DNA of 64,000 nucleotides. Source: Iris pallida (taxonomy: Eukaryota > Streptophyta > Magnoliopsida > Asparagales > Iridaceae). Both the position numbers and the translations under genes were made by a program. This document shows positions 1-12,196 of the stretch, piece after piece. The notes under the pieces are model-generated. The model was given only the letters and a program-made list of their open reading frames with translations. It was not told the DNA's origin and did not search any database. The stretch lies in NCBI GenBank assembly GCA_029216955.1, contig JANAVB010009599.1, positions 2,417,240-2,481,239 of the forward strand. The letters run 5' to 3'. The first letter of the stretch is position 1, and each line of letters starts with the position of its first letter.

Positions 1-1755
1 TAAGATAAAACTGGAATATAAATAAATGAAAGTAATCTGCGGTATGATGTAATCATAAAAATAAAGTGCTATGAGATATTAGAGCATTATGTGATCGGCA
101 TGGGTCAAGATCAGGCTGTTCCATTTGACCGGCTATGCACAGGTAGTATAATAATGTAGGGATCAGGCCGGCTAAAATGGAAAGCTATGCACAACTAGTA
201 TAAGGTCAGGCTACACCCTACGTGTGGTGAGGGTGGAGCTATGCACAAGTAATAAACAAGTAGGGGTAATGATCACATAACCTCTAATAACTCCCTATCC
301 CCGAATAGTATAATGAATCCAGACATGATAGGTCATGACACGGGATTCGAAGAGCAGGGGACCAGCCCACTCCAAAATCGGTGTCTATACAAGTATACGA
401 AACAATATCGAACAATGTACTCATATACCAGGTAAACTAGGAATGACATCTCATGACGAGATTCACGTATACTAGTCCGTGTATCCTCGTGTCGAGAATC
501 AAGTATAACACTACAACTGAATCGGATATAGTAGATATCAAGACAATAAAAACTATCAGAGAATGTACTCGCCTGTCGTCCTGAGCTGAGAAAAATTGAA
601 ACTACAACCCACTCAATGAGCCACGAACGGTCAACTCGCACAACTGCCTCCTAATGCTGAAATAGCCATTACCAACGTTCTCATAATGGTCAAATTAGCT
701 AGGAACGCCTACTCATAAGTCCAATTCTGGACACAGGGGCAAAACGGTAATTTCGAGTCAAAATGGTGTCCGCCGTTGGACCCACTTTGTACCGAAAAAC
801 GTGCCAGAATCTACTGTCTCTAAAGTCATCAAACTATATGTCTACAGGTCTGATTTGATGAGACAAACCCAACCGTATGTCCAATTTTGGATTTCGGTGG
901 ACTGTGCACAAAATCACCCGTTGAGTGGGATTGTGGGCCCGCCAAAATGGCGTCCCGATCAACGGTCTCAGAATCGGACCAAACTTGGCATACAGAACCA
1001 GAAAAATGATACGGTCCTGTTGGAACAAGTTTCGTCTCGATATGACGAGCGTGCACAAAGTAATTGACAAATATGCAAAAGGTCGATACGGTGATTTTTT
1101 GACGGATACGTATCAAATTCGTCGCGCACACGCAACCAATTTGAATTTCGTCAAAGCCCACACAACCACGAAGTCGATACGCACCTTTCGATACTTTCGG
1201 TTCGTGACAACGTCGCCCGGATTGACGGAACGGATGGCGTATTGGAACAATTTTACTAAAAATCCACTTTTAAAAATCAGTTTTTTTCTCCAACTTCACA
1301 AACCAATAACTTTCTGTAAAGTGCATGAAATTTATTTCTACAAAAAAGGTTTTAAAGCCCTATAGGTTGTCTACAAGTCTCTTCAGACCGATTTTGAAAA
1401 ATAGCAACATGTTGGTCGCAAATCGGCCACAAAGTTGGAATTTTGGGACAGTTTCTAAACCAAGAAAATTGAGTTTTTTTTCTCAATTTGGAACTCATTT
1501 TTCGTCGCACATGATGCGAATCGGCACGAACTATTTGAAGGGAATTAAAGGGGTATATATTGGGATCATACCTGACTAAGTGGTTCGCAAAACGACGGAG
1601 CGAGGAAGGAAAAATCTATTTCCGAAGTTGGTCCTTCGCTGACCGTTTCCGTGCGTGGGTGGGATGCTCGTTGCGCGTTTTCCGGCGATGGACGACCACG
1701 GGCTGGTCGCCGACGACGTCGGGGTACACGTTGGGTTGGAGGTGACGGCTAGGGT
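1..1755 (-). mobile_element. Decayed Ty3/gypsy LTR relic, related to the LTRs of the LARD-like element
   Basis: Read on the minus strand, about 1200 to 720 matches the stretch about 29930-30450 of the LTRs at 28337 and 34942. Shared stretches include the block with GTGGGCCCGCCAAAATGG and the neighbouring TTGACTCGAAATTACCG-like block. Beyond this core the match fades but the order of motifs stays the same. About 100-270 holds three imperfect copies of a unit built on CTATGCACAA and AGTATAA. The position, downstream on the minus strand of the gag relic at 2520-3574, fits a 3' LTR of the same broken element. Neither LTR end could be placed; the left part may run out of the window. The short ORFs here are not conserved coding regions. 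Confidence 0.6.
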
Positions 1756-1773
1756 TTGGATTTTGTGAAAATT

Positions 1774-1889
<116 letters not shown>

Positions 1890-2036
1890 GTGGCCTCGGG
1901 TTATACATGGAAAGAGGAGGGGGCGCAGGTTTGTTAGTAGCTTATGCTACTGTTGGTTTTGCTAAAGTGGGGCGCATGAGTGCTTTTGGTTTGTTTTTAT
2001 TCCTTTTTTTTCTTTTCTTTTCTTTCTTTCTTTACC

Positions 2037-2115
<79 letters not shown>

Positions 2116-2165
2116 TACATACATACATATATACATGCATACATCCATACACACATACATATATT
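2037..2165. repeat. (TA)n followed by (CA)n/(CATA)n microsatellite
   Basis: About 60 bases of TA, then CA and imperfect CATA units. It follows a T/C-rich stretch at 2000-2036. Confidence 0.95.
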
Positions 2166-2205
2166 TATACACATATACGTATATTTATTTATATAAAATA
2201 ACCCC

Positions 2206-2306
<101 letters not shown>

Positions 2307-2519
2307 ATAAATGAAATATTACCTAAATATATATAAATAAAATCGAAATTTATTTATAAACAAAACTAAATATTTTATTATATATATATTAAATATATTA
2401 AACTTTTATAAATAAAAACTGTATCAGTAAATTACTTATTTAAATAATAATATAAAAACACTAACAATAATATTTAAATAATATTAAAAAAATAAAATAA
2501 TGTAAATGATCATATTAGC

Positions 2520-3574
2520 CCTATTCAGAAAAGTGGGGGTGACAACAGGAGCTGCTTTTTGTTGCTGGGGTGCTGGTGCCCTAAGAGGTGGTCGATATAC
2601 CTGCTGCTAAAATACTGGTGGGTGATGTACCTGCTGCTGATGTACAGGTGGTTTCGACTGATATGCAGGGTGCTTAACATGACCCTCATAGTGACTGGTA
2701 CCAACATATGGCCTCTTGTTGCTGGCCATCATACGAGCCTCTAAACTCTGTGCTAACTCCAGGCTCTGATAGTAGCTCATAGCTCTACTGGTCGTCAGTA
2801 GGGCGCTAAACTCTGGAGCAAGTCCGTAGCGAAACCTACTCGCCATCTCCTTAGGGTCTGCCACCAAGCTGGGGGCAAAATGGCTCAGACGGCTAAACTC
2901 TGCAGTATACTCCTCAACTGAGCGGTTTCCTTGTTCTAGGTTCTGGAACTGATGTCCCAACGCCTCCCTGGCCGTAGCAGAGAAGAACTTCCTCTTGAAT
3001 AGAGTCTTGAACTGCTCCTAGGTGATTTCACCCATGGTGAAAGTTGGTTCATTCTTGAACCAGGTAGCAGCTTGGTCTGTCAGTACAAACCCTACTGCCT
3101 CGACTTTGAGGTCGTCGGGCAGTCTAGCTCCGCTGAGCTTCCTCTCTATAGCACCTAACCACTCGTCGGCATAGATGATGCCTTCGGTTCCCATAAACTC
3201 CTTCGGGTCCAGCTTCATAAAGTCTTACACGGTCCCAATTCGGGCTTGAGGCTCTCTAGGTGGTGGTGGGGTAGCTGTACGTTCTAGGTTCTATCTGAGC
3301 AGGACAGTCTGCTCCTGGTAGGTCAGTAGGAACCCCTGAAATTAACCGAGGAGCTGGTTCCCGTCTAAGATGACGGTAGCCTGTGCCGGGATAAGGCATG
3401 GTGCAGGCGGAAGATTAGGTGCAGGTTGAGTCAGGGGAGTCTGGATGATAGGGTCAGTGCCTGGAAGGAAGAAGGAACACCATGGATGCCAGGTGGTGGG
3501 GTAAGTTGTACATCCCCTTGTGATCCAGGATGAGCAGAAGAAGCCTCTCCCTCAGAAGCTCGTGAAGTAGTCAT
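2520..3574 (-). pseudogene. gag: Ty3/gypsy gag relic
   Basis: The ATG at 3574 opens a Ser/Pro-rich N-terminus. The retrotransposon gag (capsid) core follows: a segment at 3218-3018 with LDPKEFMGTEG and ATWFKNEP, then 2960-2607 with GNRSVEEYTAEFSRLSHFAP and YGLAPEF. Gag forms the cytoplasmic particle that packages element RNA. The frame is broken by several stops, including one at about 3016 where Trp is usual (TGG to TAG). The C-terminal part is Gln/Pro-rich, and the zinc knuckle and all of pol are missing. The protein style fits a chromovirus of the Tekay/Del kind; the lineage is inferred. With the leader at 3575-3765 and the LTR relic at 1-1755 it forms one internally deleted minus-strand element. 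Confidence 0.8.
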
Positions 3575-3765
3575 TCTCTGGAATGTAAGGAAACAATTAA
3601 GTAATCTATTTAGGCAAATAACTAAAATAATAATCCTAAGTATATATACTATCGTGTCCTATGCTGTGATGATTCTCCTTAATCTAGAAAGTCCCCTAAT
3701 TAACACTCTATGTCCTAACTGTTATTAGGCTGACCTGTATGGGCCACCACTAAAAATATGTCATG
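3575..3765 (-). other. 5' leader of the gag relic (untranslated)
   Basis: On the minus strand the stretch starting at about 3765 reads GTGGTGGCCCATACAGGTCA. That nearly matches the first bases after the 5' LTR of the LARD-like element (31719-31738, GTGGTGGCCCATGCAGGTCA). So this is the start of the internal region of a related element. The 5' LTR that should lie above 3765 is missing. Confidence 0.55.
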
Positions 3766-5660
3766 AGACCAAAACACTCATTTACTAACACAATTTTTTA
3801 ATAATTAGTAACGGTTATTACTGTGACACTCTTGTAACCATAATAATTGTTACCTTAATTGAAAAACCGTTGTTAAAATTATAATTTTCTACCTTCTGTA
3901 TTTCTATAAGGTTCATGACAGTAAAAAAATTGTTACAATGAAAATGTTATTAAGGAAATAAATTAAATTCCCCCCTAATTTTCACGCTTCCCCCGCTATT
4001 TTTCACGACAAAGAGAGGAAAGTGTACAGATGGGTCAATTTTCACCATTCCATCTCTCTATCCTTCCCATTCTCCTCCTTTAAACCCTCTCTCCACCTCC
4101 CTCATTCCTTCTCTTCTCTACTCTGAAGAACAAGAAGACCCATCCCCAAAACTCACTCTTTCTTCTTCTTCTTCCTCTTCCATCATCATGACTCCTACTT
4201 TCTCTGTCATGGTGTCGTATTTCTCCATGCCAATGTCACAATTTGTGATTCATCATTTCTGGCGTTCTTTGGTTTCAAGAGAAGCTAGGGTGGCTGAAGT
4301 GCACCAAGTAGAGGGATCTGTGGATCTTTAACAACTAGTTCGTCTACGACCACTACCGTCTTGTGATCGTCGTCAACGCCTTCGAGCCTCGTATTCTTGG
4401 GCTTTCCAACGAACAGGTGCGGTTCCATTTATTTTTGTAAGAAATTATGTGTTTCCAGATGGACTTATATGCATCTTTGTGAAGATAGACTTGCACACAT
4501 CATTCAGAAGTTGTTAGTAAGAAGAAAGAAGGAAATATATATGATTTCACTATTGGACTTCCCTTTCATCCTGTTTTACGTTGTAAAATTTCTATTATTT
4601 ACATGAATGATGGTCATATTGTTAAATAAATTGTATCATCTGAATGTTAATATTTGTTTGCATGAATTTTGCTCATGTTGTTAAATAAATTTTCTGTTAT
4701 TTACAAGTTTCTTTGTCAATACTTTGGATTTCTAGGAGCACAGAAAAGTGGAGGTAAGCCTTAATATTGTATGCTACTGCTCTTTCTTTAGTATCCTTGA
4801 TATATCAGTAACCACGGAAGTACTCTTGCGAATGAGAAACAAGCATGTATATGGACGTGTAATTGAATGTCAATTGCATATATGTATTGGCTTCAACAAA
4901 AAAATTCATGGTATTTTCTATTACAGGACATGGCTTTTGACATAGCGATTATTGCCGTCGGCTGGTGGCTGCATTTTTTAGCTCACTAACACGAGTAAGG
5001 GGAGTAAGTTATTCTCACTTAGCTGAGTTGTTTTTCTCTTCTTAGAAAGCATGGCAATTTAAGGAACCCATTATTAATAGTGAATAAAGTTATAAAGTGG
5101 TCAGAGGCATGCAAATAGAATCTTTAAAACTGTACCCAATAACTTGCAGCAAAGGTGAATTGGATTTTATGGCTTTTGAGTCTTTCAGACTAGTAGGCAA
5201 TTGCAATCCAGATGGAATGTGCATAAGTTAAATCGATCTCCTAACATGACTGATAGAAACATCATTTAACAAACAACTGTCCTAATTAAGTACCTTATGT
5301 CCCACGTGGATCTTACAAATTTAATCATCTCTGTTTTCTCCAAACCATACTAAAATACAAATTTCAAAACCTAGTATGTCAAGCCACTATGTTCTTCCTC
5401 TCAAGTTCCAATTGTCTTTAAATAGGCAAGTTGACAGAGTATGTGAAGGGTCATATCAGTCTGGTCGACACACATGTCAATTTGATCTAGAGAACTGAGA
5501 CCCGTCAAATGCAATTGGCCTTTGTGGATACTATCTTAATGTCATTTGTATTTGCTGAATTCACACTAAAAGTTACATTTATATAGATTATAAACTATCA
5601 ATTTCATAAATTTTAATGCTTGTGACTGTACTCTATATCTCAAATACATGTCCTAAGTTG
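3766..5660. other. Unassigned AT-rich DNA, no gene supported
   Basis: I see no coding region with family resemblance. An imperfect inverted repeat lies at 3808-3820 and 3841-3853 (GTAACGGTTATTA against TAATAATTGTTAC) and could be a DNA-transposon remnant. About 4030-4190 is CT-rich and reads like a plant 5' UTR, followed by ATG at 4188 and a short reading frame that closes by about 4332. I do not recognise its product. The ORFs at 4397-4606 and 4748-4945 have no support. Confidence 0.5.
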
Positions 5661-6537
5661 TGTCAAACATTATCTATTTGTTTGTCTATATAAAAGGGTT
5701 GTATAACCACAACTCACCCACTTGCCAACTTGGATAGATAAGTTCATTATTTCTCTCCTTGTCAAAAAATAACTAAATGTTAAGTTTTAATGTTCTGAAT
5801 AATGAACACCCATGCCATCAATTTGATGTTCTTAAGTCCTTGCTTTGAATTTGAATGACTGGATTATATTGCTCTCTTCTTGAGTAGTTAAACTTTGAGT
5901 AGGATTTAATCTAAAGTAAATTCATATTTTGACATTTTATTTATTTATTTGTTTGTTTGTTTATTTATATTTTTATTAATTTTGTCATAACAATGACCGT
6001 CCTTTGTTGAGGCTCGAAATGGCGATATGTCATCTCAAGCAACCTTCTAAGTTCAAGTCTAAGTTGTTCATAGTTCTAGATCTATGGTACAAATTAACAT
6101 TTATATAAATCTATACAATGTTATCCTAATAACACATGTACTCATTCAAGAGAAATTTCTTGTTTTATAAGTTTACATCTGGCCCCTTGAAAAAATTAAG
6201 AGTAAGACAGGCGATCAATTTCATAAACTATTATCTTGAAGTCAAGATTATAGAATTAGAGGTAAAATTACTTACCTAGTTATAAGACGCTTAGTTTTGT
6301 TATGAACAGAGTGCTATTATAGAAATTTGGATGTCTAGAAACTCTTGAGTCGACTAATTAAAGTATTCTTTAATTATTAATGAATAAAATTGAAGCATAG
6401 CACCATAATGATGTTGTGATCCAACCAAAAAGTTGATGGTGTGCTTTTGGTGAATATCACAAGAAACTATTGCACATTGCATGATTCCTCCGATCTCCCT
6501 TTAACATAACAAGTACCTCAAATTTTGTAACATGCAT
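5661..6537. repeat. Tandem duplication, copy 1 (877 bp)
   Basis: It starts at TGTCAAACATTATC and ends at AACATGCAT, directly abutting copy 2. It contains a TATA-like CTATATAAAAGG near its start and a TTTA/TTTG tract. No coding region is seen. Confidence 0.95.
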
Positions 6538-7418
6538 TGTCAAACATTATCTATTTGTTTGTCTATATAAAAGGGTTGTATAACCACAACTCACCCACTT
6601 GCCAACTTGGATAGATAAGTTCATTATTTCTCTCCTTGTCAAAAAATAACTAAATGTTAAGTTTTAATGTTCTGAATAATGAACACCCATGCCATCAATT
6701 TGATGTTCTTAAGTCCTTGCTTTGAATTTGAATGACTGGATTATATTGCTCTCTTCTTGAGTAGTTAAACTTTGAGTAGGATTTAATCTAAAGTAAATTC
6801 ATATTTTGACATTTTATTTATTTATTTATTTGTTTGTTTGTTTATTTATATTTTTATTAATTTTGTCATAACAATGACCGTCCTTTGTTGAGGCTCGAAA
6901 TGGCGATATGTCATCTCAAGCAACCTTCTAAGTTCAAGTCTAAGTTGTTCATAGTTCTAGATCTATGGTACAAATTAACATTTATATAAATCTATACAAT
7001 GTTATCCTAATAACACATGTACTCATTCAAGAGAAATTTCTTGTTTTATAAGTTTACATCTGGCCCCTTGAAAAAATTAAGAGTAAGACAGGCGATCAAT
7101 TTCATAAACTATTATCTTGAAGTCAAGATTATAGAATTAGAGGTAAAATTACTTACCTAGTTATAAGACGCTTAGTTTTGTTATGAACAGAGTGCTATTA
7201 TAGAAATTTGGATGTCTAGAAACTCTTGAGTCGACTAATTAAAGTATTCTTTAATTATTAATGAATAAAATTGAAGCATAGCACCATAATGATGTTGTGA
7301 TCCAACCAAAAAGTTGATGGTGTGCTTTTGGTGAATATCACAAGAAACTATTGCACATTGCATGATTCCTCCGATCTCCCTTTAACATAACAAGTACCTC
7401 AAATTTTGTAACATGCAT
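6538..7418. repeat. Tandem duplication, copy 2 (881 bp)
   Basis: Head-to-tail second copy of 5661-6537. The only difference noticed is one extra 4-base unit in the TTTA tract near 6815-6835, so the duplication is very recent or an assembly artefact. Confidence 0.95.
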
Positions 7419-7940
7419 CTCTTAAAGAAGCTAAAGAAATAGTAGAACTCTAGTACAAAGAGAGAAAAGAGGTTTAGAATTGGCAAACAAAGAGGAAGTA
7501 CAAGGCCACACCATTTGGGTTTATATACATTACTTGGGCATGCACGCCGTTTTTATTCTCTCTCTCTCTCTCTCTACTGCTAGTAAGGCCTAGAAAGGAC
7601 ATAGAAAGAGCAACTATCAATACACCAGTACAGGTACTATAACATTTGTATGTTTTCTATTATGGAAACTGGTTCATTCCTTCATAATTATGGTAGAATA
7701 GTTTACTACAGAATAGAGTTTGATATAATTAGTAGCCAATGATCCAAACTAGTTCGGTATAGAATAGTTAGACGACAGCATCTGTGTGGATAATGTGTTA
7801 GATTATATTATTTTAATTATGTGAGTTTTGTAGTCTAATGTAAGAAAGAATCTTAATTTGACCCTTTAATTTTATTGATTTAAAGGGAAGCCATCAGTGC
7901 GAGCATAGTGGGGTTCGGATGGGATCTCAAGTATGCGGGC
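7419..7940. other. Unassigned AT-rich DNA
   Basis: Contains a (CT)n run at about 7557-7576 and otherwise AT-rich sequence. No gene seen. It flanks the chromovirus 3' LTR; the five bases before the LTR are CGGGC, but no second copy can be tested because the other end of that element is lost. Confidence 0.5.
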
Positions 7941-8461
7941 TGTCACGGACTTAGTGTTTTTGCTAGCACCTCGTCCCGTGCGGCGCACTGTCTTTCTCCT
8001 CAAAGACTCGTGCAAGCCTTTCCAACCCGCCTTAGCTAGATCGCTAAGAAAACTAGAATAGTGGAGCAAAGATGGACTCGTAAGGATCTCTTTATTAACT
8101 TGGAGAATGCTTACAATTTTTAGGTGGTGAGGAACAAATGAGAGCCTCCCCCTTTTATAAGTGCTCATAGAGCAATACAAGAAAAGTCCTGGAAGGAATA
8201 TTCCAAGGATTATTACTTTCTACCATAACTGGAATGGCATATTCCAGGTTTATTCCCTAGCAACATAAAAGAAAACTTCAAGGGCCTTCCAGAAGCTTCT
8301 TGGGCCTCCTAGAATGATCTTGGGCCTTCCGGAGAGATCCACAATCTTCTAGAGCCTTCCGCCATCTTCTAGAATGTTCTGGAAGCTTCCCGCATAACCT
8401 TGGTCCGCGAAAAGGTTATGCAACTGGGCCTCGGGCGGGGTGTAACATTTGGGACGTTACA
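7941..8461 (-). repeat. 3' LTR of the chromovirus (521 bp)
   Basis: On the minus strand it begins TGTAACGTCCC just after the polypurine tract GGTGGGGGAGAA (8462-8473) and ends GTCCGTGACA, giving the TG...CA ends of an LTR. A minus-strand TATA-like TATAAAAG lies at about 8152-8159. Confidence 0.85.
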
Positions 8462-8492
8462 TTCTCCCCCACCTAAGGCGTTGACGCCCTCG

Positions 8493-9572
8493 TCAACCAT
8501 GCTCTCTGAGAAACGTCTGGATCTCGGCTTCGAACTGATGCAGCGTATCAGCACGTTCCCAGCTAGACTCGCCGTAAGACAAGCCCTTCCACTGGATGAG
8601 GTACTCCACATACGGGGACACGCCTCGTCGCCGAATGGTCCTCCTGTCCAGCACGGCTTCCACCTCCTTGTCAAAGGAAGTCGTCATGGTCGCCGTCGGT
8701 CGCTTCGGAACTTCGTGCTGGGGATCCTCCAAGTCTTCATGGTACGGCTTCAAGCAACTGGCATGGAAGACTGGATGAATCTTCAGCTTGGCAGGGAGTT
8801 CAAGCTTGTAGGCCACCTTGCCTACTTTCTTGAGCACGGGGAAGGGGCCTTCATACTTCCGGATTAGTCCTTTGTGCACCTTGCGGAACACGTTGAACTG
8901 TTGTGGTTGCAGCTTCACCAGCACCATGTCCCCCTCCTTGTACTCAACCGGCCTTCGCTTCGCGTCGGCCCACTTCTTCATCTTCCTCGCGGCCTTCTCC
9001 AGAAATGCCTTGGCAATGTCCGCCTTTGCCTTGAAATCTGAAGTGAACTGGTTGGCCGCGGGGCTTCTACTCGAGGACCCCGCACTCAGCGTGTGCGGGA
9101 CAAGTGGTTGGCGACCCATCACCAACTCGAATGGACTGCTGTGTGACGACTCGCTCCGTTGAAGATTGTAGCAGAACTGAGCGACGTCGAGGTGATGCAC
9201 CCAATCCCTCTGGTTGGCACTCACAAAGTGCCGCAAGTACTCCTCGAGTAGCGAGTTGACCCGCTCGGTCTGCCCGTCCGTCTGCGGGTGGAAGCTGGTC
9301 GAGAAGTGTAAGTCCGTCCCGAGGATTTTGAACACTTCCGTCCAGAACTTTCCCGTGAAGCTGGGGTCACGGTCGCTGACAATGTTGACCGGGATGTCCC
9401 AAAACTTCACCACGTGGCTGATGAACAGTCGCACGACCTCCTCTATTGTGCAGCCCGTCGAAGCAGCAATAAAGGTCGCATACTTGAGAACCGGTCCACC
9501 ACCACGAGAATGGACCCAAGCGCCCCCACTTTCGGCGGGGCGGAGATGAAGTCCATCGAAATGCTCTCCCAC
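8493..9572 (-). pseudogene. pol: Chromovirus integrase C-terminal half and chromodomain
   Basis: Open for 359 codons. It holds the integrase core from its second catalytic Asp (VSDRDPSFTGKFW) to the Glu region (HPQTDGQTERVNSLLEEYLR). The C-terminal DNA-binding part with a GPFPVLKKVGKVAYKLELP segment follows, then a chromodomain near the end (YLIQWKGLSYGESSWERADT). Integrase joins element cDNA to the chromosome; the chromodomain binds modified histone tails. The N-terminal third lies in another frame (frameshift near 9480). The stop at 8493 lies 20 bp before the polypurine tract, as is usual in this group. Confidence 0.9.
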
Positions 9573-10265
9573 GGCCGACTCGGCACGGGAAGAGGCTCCA
9601 GCAGGCCCCCGGGCTTCTTATGATCCACCTTGTCCTGTTGGCACACAAGACAAGTGCGAACATAGTCCTCCACATCTTCGCGCATGCGAGGCCAGTAGTA
9701 TGCAGCCTCCAGCAGCGCCAAGGTTCGCTTCTGCCCCAGATGTCCAGCCCACTTCGTGTCATGACACTCCTTGAGCAGCTGTTTCCGCAAGCCACTCCAC
9801 CTAGGCACGACCACCCTGTCGTCCTTGGTGTAGAGAAGTCCGTCTTTCAGCCAGAACCTTCTCGTTTTGCCCTCCTTGGCAAGCTTCACTATGGCCAGTG
9901 TTAGTTGGTCCTCCATGATTCCCACTCGAACACGGTCCAAGATGTCCCCCTTGAGCAAGCACACAGATGCGAGCTCGGCCTTCCTGCTAAGCGCATCGGC
10001 CACCTGATTTTCCTTGCCGGGTTTGTACTGCAACACCATGACGAACTCGGCTAGAAAATCTTGCCATCTCGCCTGTTTCGGAGATAGCTTCTTCTGGGAC
10101 TGGAAGTAGCTCGTGGCAACATTGTCCGTCATGACCACGAACTTGGTGCCGAGGAGGTAGTGCCGCCATGTCCTCAAGCTATGCACGACCGCGGTCATCT
10201 CCTTCTCCTGCACCGTGTAGCGCCGCTCAGTGTCATTCAGCTTGCGGCTCTCGAACGCGATGGTC
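9443..10265 (-). pseudogene. pol: Chromovirus RNase H and integrase N-terminal half
   Basis: Second reading frame of the same pol. It shows the RNase H part (ERRYTVQEKEMTAVVHSLRT, then VVMTDNVATSYF and the Asp of VADALSR). The integrase HHCC zinc finger follows (GHLGQKRTLALLEAAYYW, CLVCQQDK) and the first catalytic Asp in ISMDFISAPP. RNase H removes the RNA template during cDNA synthesis. A frameshift near 10265 separates it from the reverse transcriptase and another near 9480 from the rest of integrase. The open frame runs from 10825, but its upstream part is not homologous coding sequence. Confidence 0.88.
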
Positions 10266-10803
10266 CTTCCTGCACCAACACCCCACCGATGGCGAAGTCG
10301 GACGCGTCCGTGTGCACTTCGAACGCCTTGGAGTAGTCCGGTAGAGACAAGACCGGCTCCTCCGTCACAGCCCGCTTCAGTGCCTCGAATGCCTCCTCGC
10401 ATCGGGGCGTCCAGCTCCACGCCCGATCCTTCCGCAGCAGATCGGTCATAGGCGCTGCGATGGCGGAATATCCTCGGATGAACCGCCGGTAGTAGTTCGC
10501 CAAGCCAAGGAACGATCGCAGCTCCGTCGGCTTGGTGGGAGCCTCCCACTCCCGTATGGACTGGACCTTTGTGCCGTCCATCCATATCTTGCCATGCCCG
10601 ATCCAGTGCCCCAAGAACGACACCTCTTCTTGTGCGAATGAGCACTTCTCCCGCTTGACGAAGAGTTCGTTCTCCCTTAGCACCTGGAAGACAGTCTTCA
10701 AATGCTCGATGTGCTCCTCCATCGTGTTTGAGTACACGACGATGTCGTCGAGGTAGACCACGACGAACCGATCCAGGTAGGGATGAAAGAGCTTGTTCAT
10801 CAA
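10237..10803 (-). pseudogene. pol: Chromovirus reverse transcriptase, C-terminal half
   Basis: It starts just after the fingers/palm region and contains the catalytic YLDD ([12 protein letters not shown]) near its N-terminus. The connection region follows ([13 protein letters not shown]) with the first RNase H strand ([20 protein letters not shown]). A one-base deletion near 10805 separates it from the upstream frame. Confidence 0.9.
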
Positions 10804-10920
10804 AGTACAAAAGTCGCAGGAGCATTTGTTAGACCAAAAGGCATAACCATAAACTCATATGCGCCATACCTCGTCACGCATGCCGTCTTAGCCTCGTCGC
10901 CCTCCGCAATCCGGACTTAA

Positions 10921-12165
10921 TAATATCCCGAGCGCAGATCAAGTTTGGAGAAGTATCTCGCACCTCCCAATTGGTCGAACAAGTCCGCTCCCAACGGGAT
11001 GGGATATTTGTTCTTGACGGTTATCTTGTTTAGTGCACGATAGTCGATGCACAAACGAAGGCTTCCGTCCTTCTTCTGGAACAGCACCGGTGCACCATAC
11101 GGGGCCTTTGACGGTCTGATGAATCCCGCGTCCAGCAGCTCCTTGAGTTGCTTCTTCAACTCGTCCAGCTCGGACGGGGCCATGCGATATGGAGCCATGG
11201 CGGGCGGCTTCGTGCCCGGCTCCAACTCGATGGCATGGTCTACCTCCCTCCGCGGAGGTAGCCTCTTTGGCAACTCCTTCGGCATGACGTCCCCGAACTC
11301 CACAAGGACGTCATCGATCTCAGGCGGAAGATCCCCCTGCACGGGCGTCTCCTCCGACTTGAGCACAGCAAGGTAAGTCATCTCTCCGTGTCGCATCCCC
11401 TTCTTGAGTTGTAATGCGGAGAGAGCCTTCCCTTTCGTAAGCTCGCCTCGTGCAGTTGTCACCATGCACGGAGTGCTCTCCTCCATGATCCCGACGACTC
11501 CTAGATGCGGCATTGGGACAGCCTTTGCCGAAGTGAGGAAGTCCATTCCGAGGATCATGTTGAAGTCGTCCAGTGGTGCTGCCGTGAGACTGGTGACACC
11601 CGTCCAGTCTCCCACTTGGATCTTCACCGCTTTGGCCACCCCCTGTACGGGGCGCGCCTCAGAGTTGACTGCCTTTATCGTGCTTGAGTCTTTTTCCAGC
11701 GCCAAACCCAAGCGTCGGACCTCCGCGTCCGAGATAAAGTTGTGGGTAGCCCCCGTGTCGACCATCGCCCTGGTGTTGTGGCCGTTGATCTTCACGTCCA
11801 CGTACATCAGCTCTCGATTCGGGGTCTTGGACACTACCGCCTTGCTCTTCAAAGCATTCAACAGGCGCAGGGCACCCATGTGAGCCCCCTTCTTAGGCTC
11901 CATGTCCTCGGCCTCCTCGCCTTGGACCGCGTTCACCCTCTTGCCCTTGTTCGGACAGTCCCGTGCGAGGTGATTTCCACCGCACACATAGCACTCGATC
12001 TTCCGCTCCGTCGAAGGCTTTGCTTGCGGCTTGTCCTTCGGCGGCGGGCCTCCCTTTCCGTTGTTCTTCTTCGCTCCCCCACCATTGAACTTGGTGGTGG
12101 TCTTTTCCTTGGGCTTTGGGGCATCGCTCCGTCGATACTCCATTAGCTTCTCGGCTGTCGCAACA
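10921..12165 (-). pseudogene. gag-pol: Chromovirus gag end, protease and reverse transcriptase N-terminal half
   Basis: From the truncated 5' side it shows a Lys-rich gag tail, the CCHC zinc knuckle [13 protein letters not shown] that binds RNA, and an aspartic protease with the active-site motif [11 protein letters not shown]. The reverse transcriptase start follows ([20 protein letters not shown], then SKLDLRSGY). The frame ends at a TAA at about 10918-10920, where family members have Gln or His. The apparent N-terminus upstream of 12165 is translated microsatellite, not protein. Confidence 0.9.
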
Positions 12166-12196
12166 GTATATACACACACACACACACACACACATA
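12166..12196. repeat. (TA)n(CA)n microsatellite at the truncation point
   Basis: GTATATAC followed by about ten CA units and a short TA tract. The chromovirus coding sequence ends exactly here. Confidence 0.9.

Larger units (their letters stand above)
7941..12165 (-). mobile_element. 5'-truncated Ty3/gypsy chromovirus
   Basis: Minus-strand element consisting of the end of gag, protease, reverse transcriptase, RNase H, integrase, a C-terminal chromodomain, a polypurine tract and the 3' LTR. The 5' LTR, primer site and most of gag are missing: the coding sequence stops abruptly at a TA/CA microsatellite at 12166. The chromodomain marks the chromovirus clade, whose members use it to target insertion to chromatin. 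The short LTR and the C-terminus fit Reina/Galadriel-like lineages, but the exact lineage is not settled. GC content is clearly higher than in the flanks. Confidence 0.93.

Noticed and set aside
4188..4606. Possible host gene after a CT-rich leader
   Set aside because: The ATG frame closes within about 145 bp, no splice-consistent continuation was found, and no family is recognised; kept only as unassigned DNA.
8493..12165. Endogenous pararetrovirus (caulimovirid)
   Set aside because: Integrase, chromodomain and an LTR are present and there is no movement protein, so this is an LTR retrotransposon.
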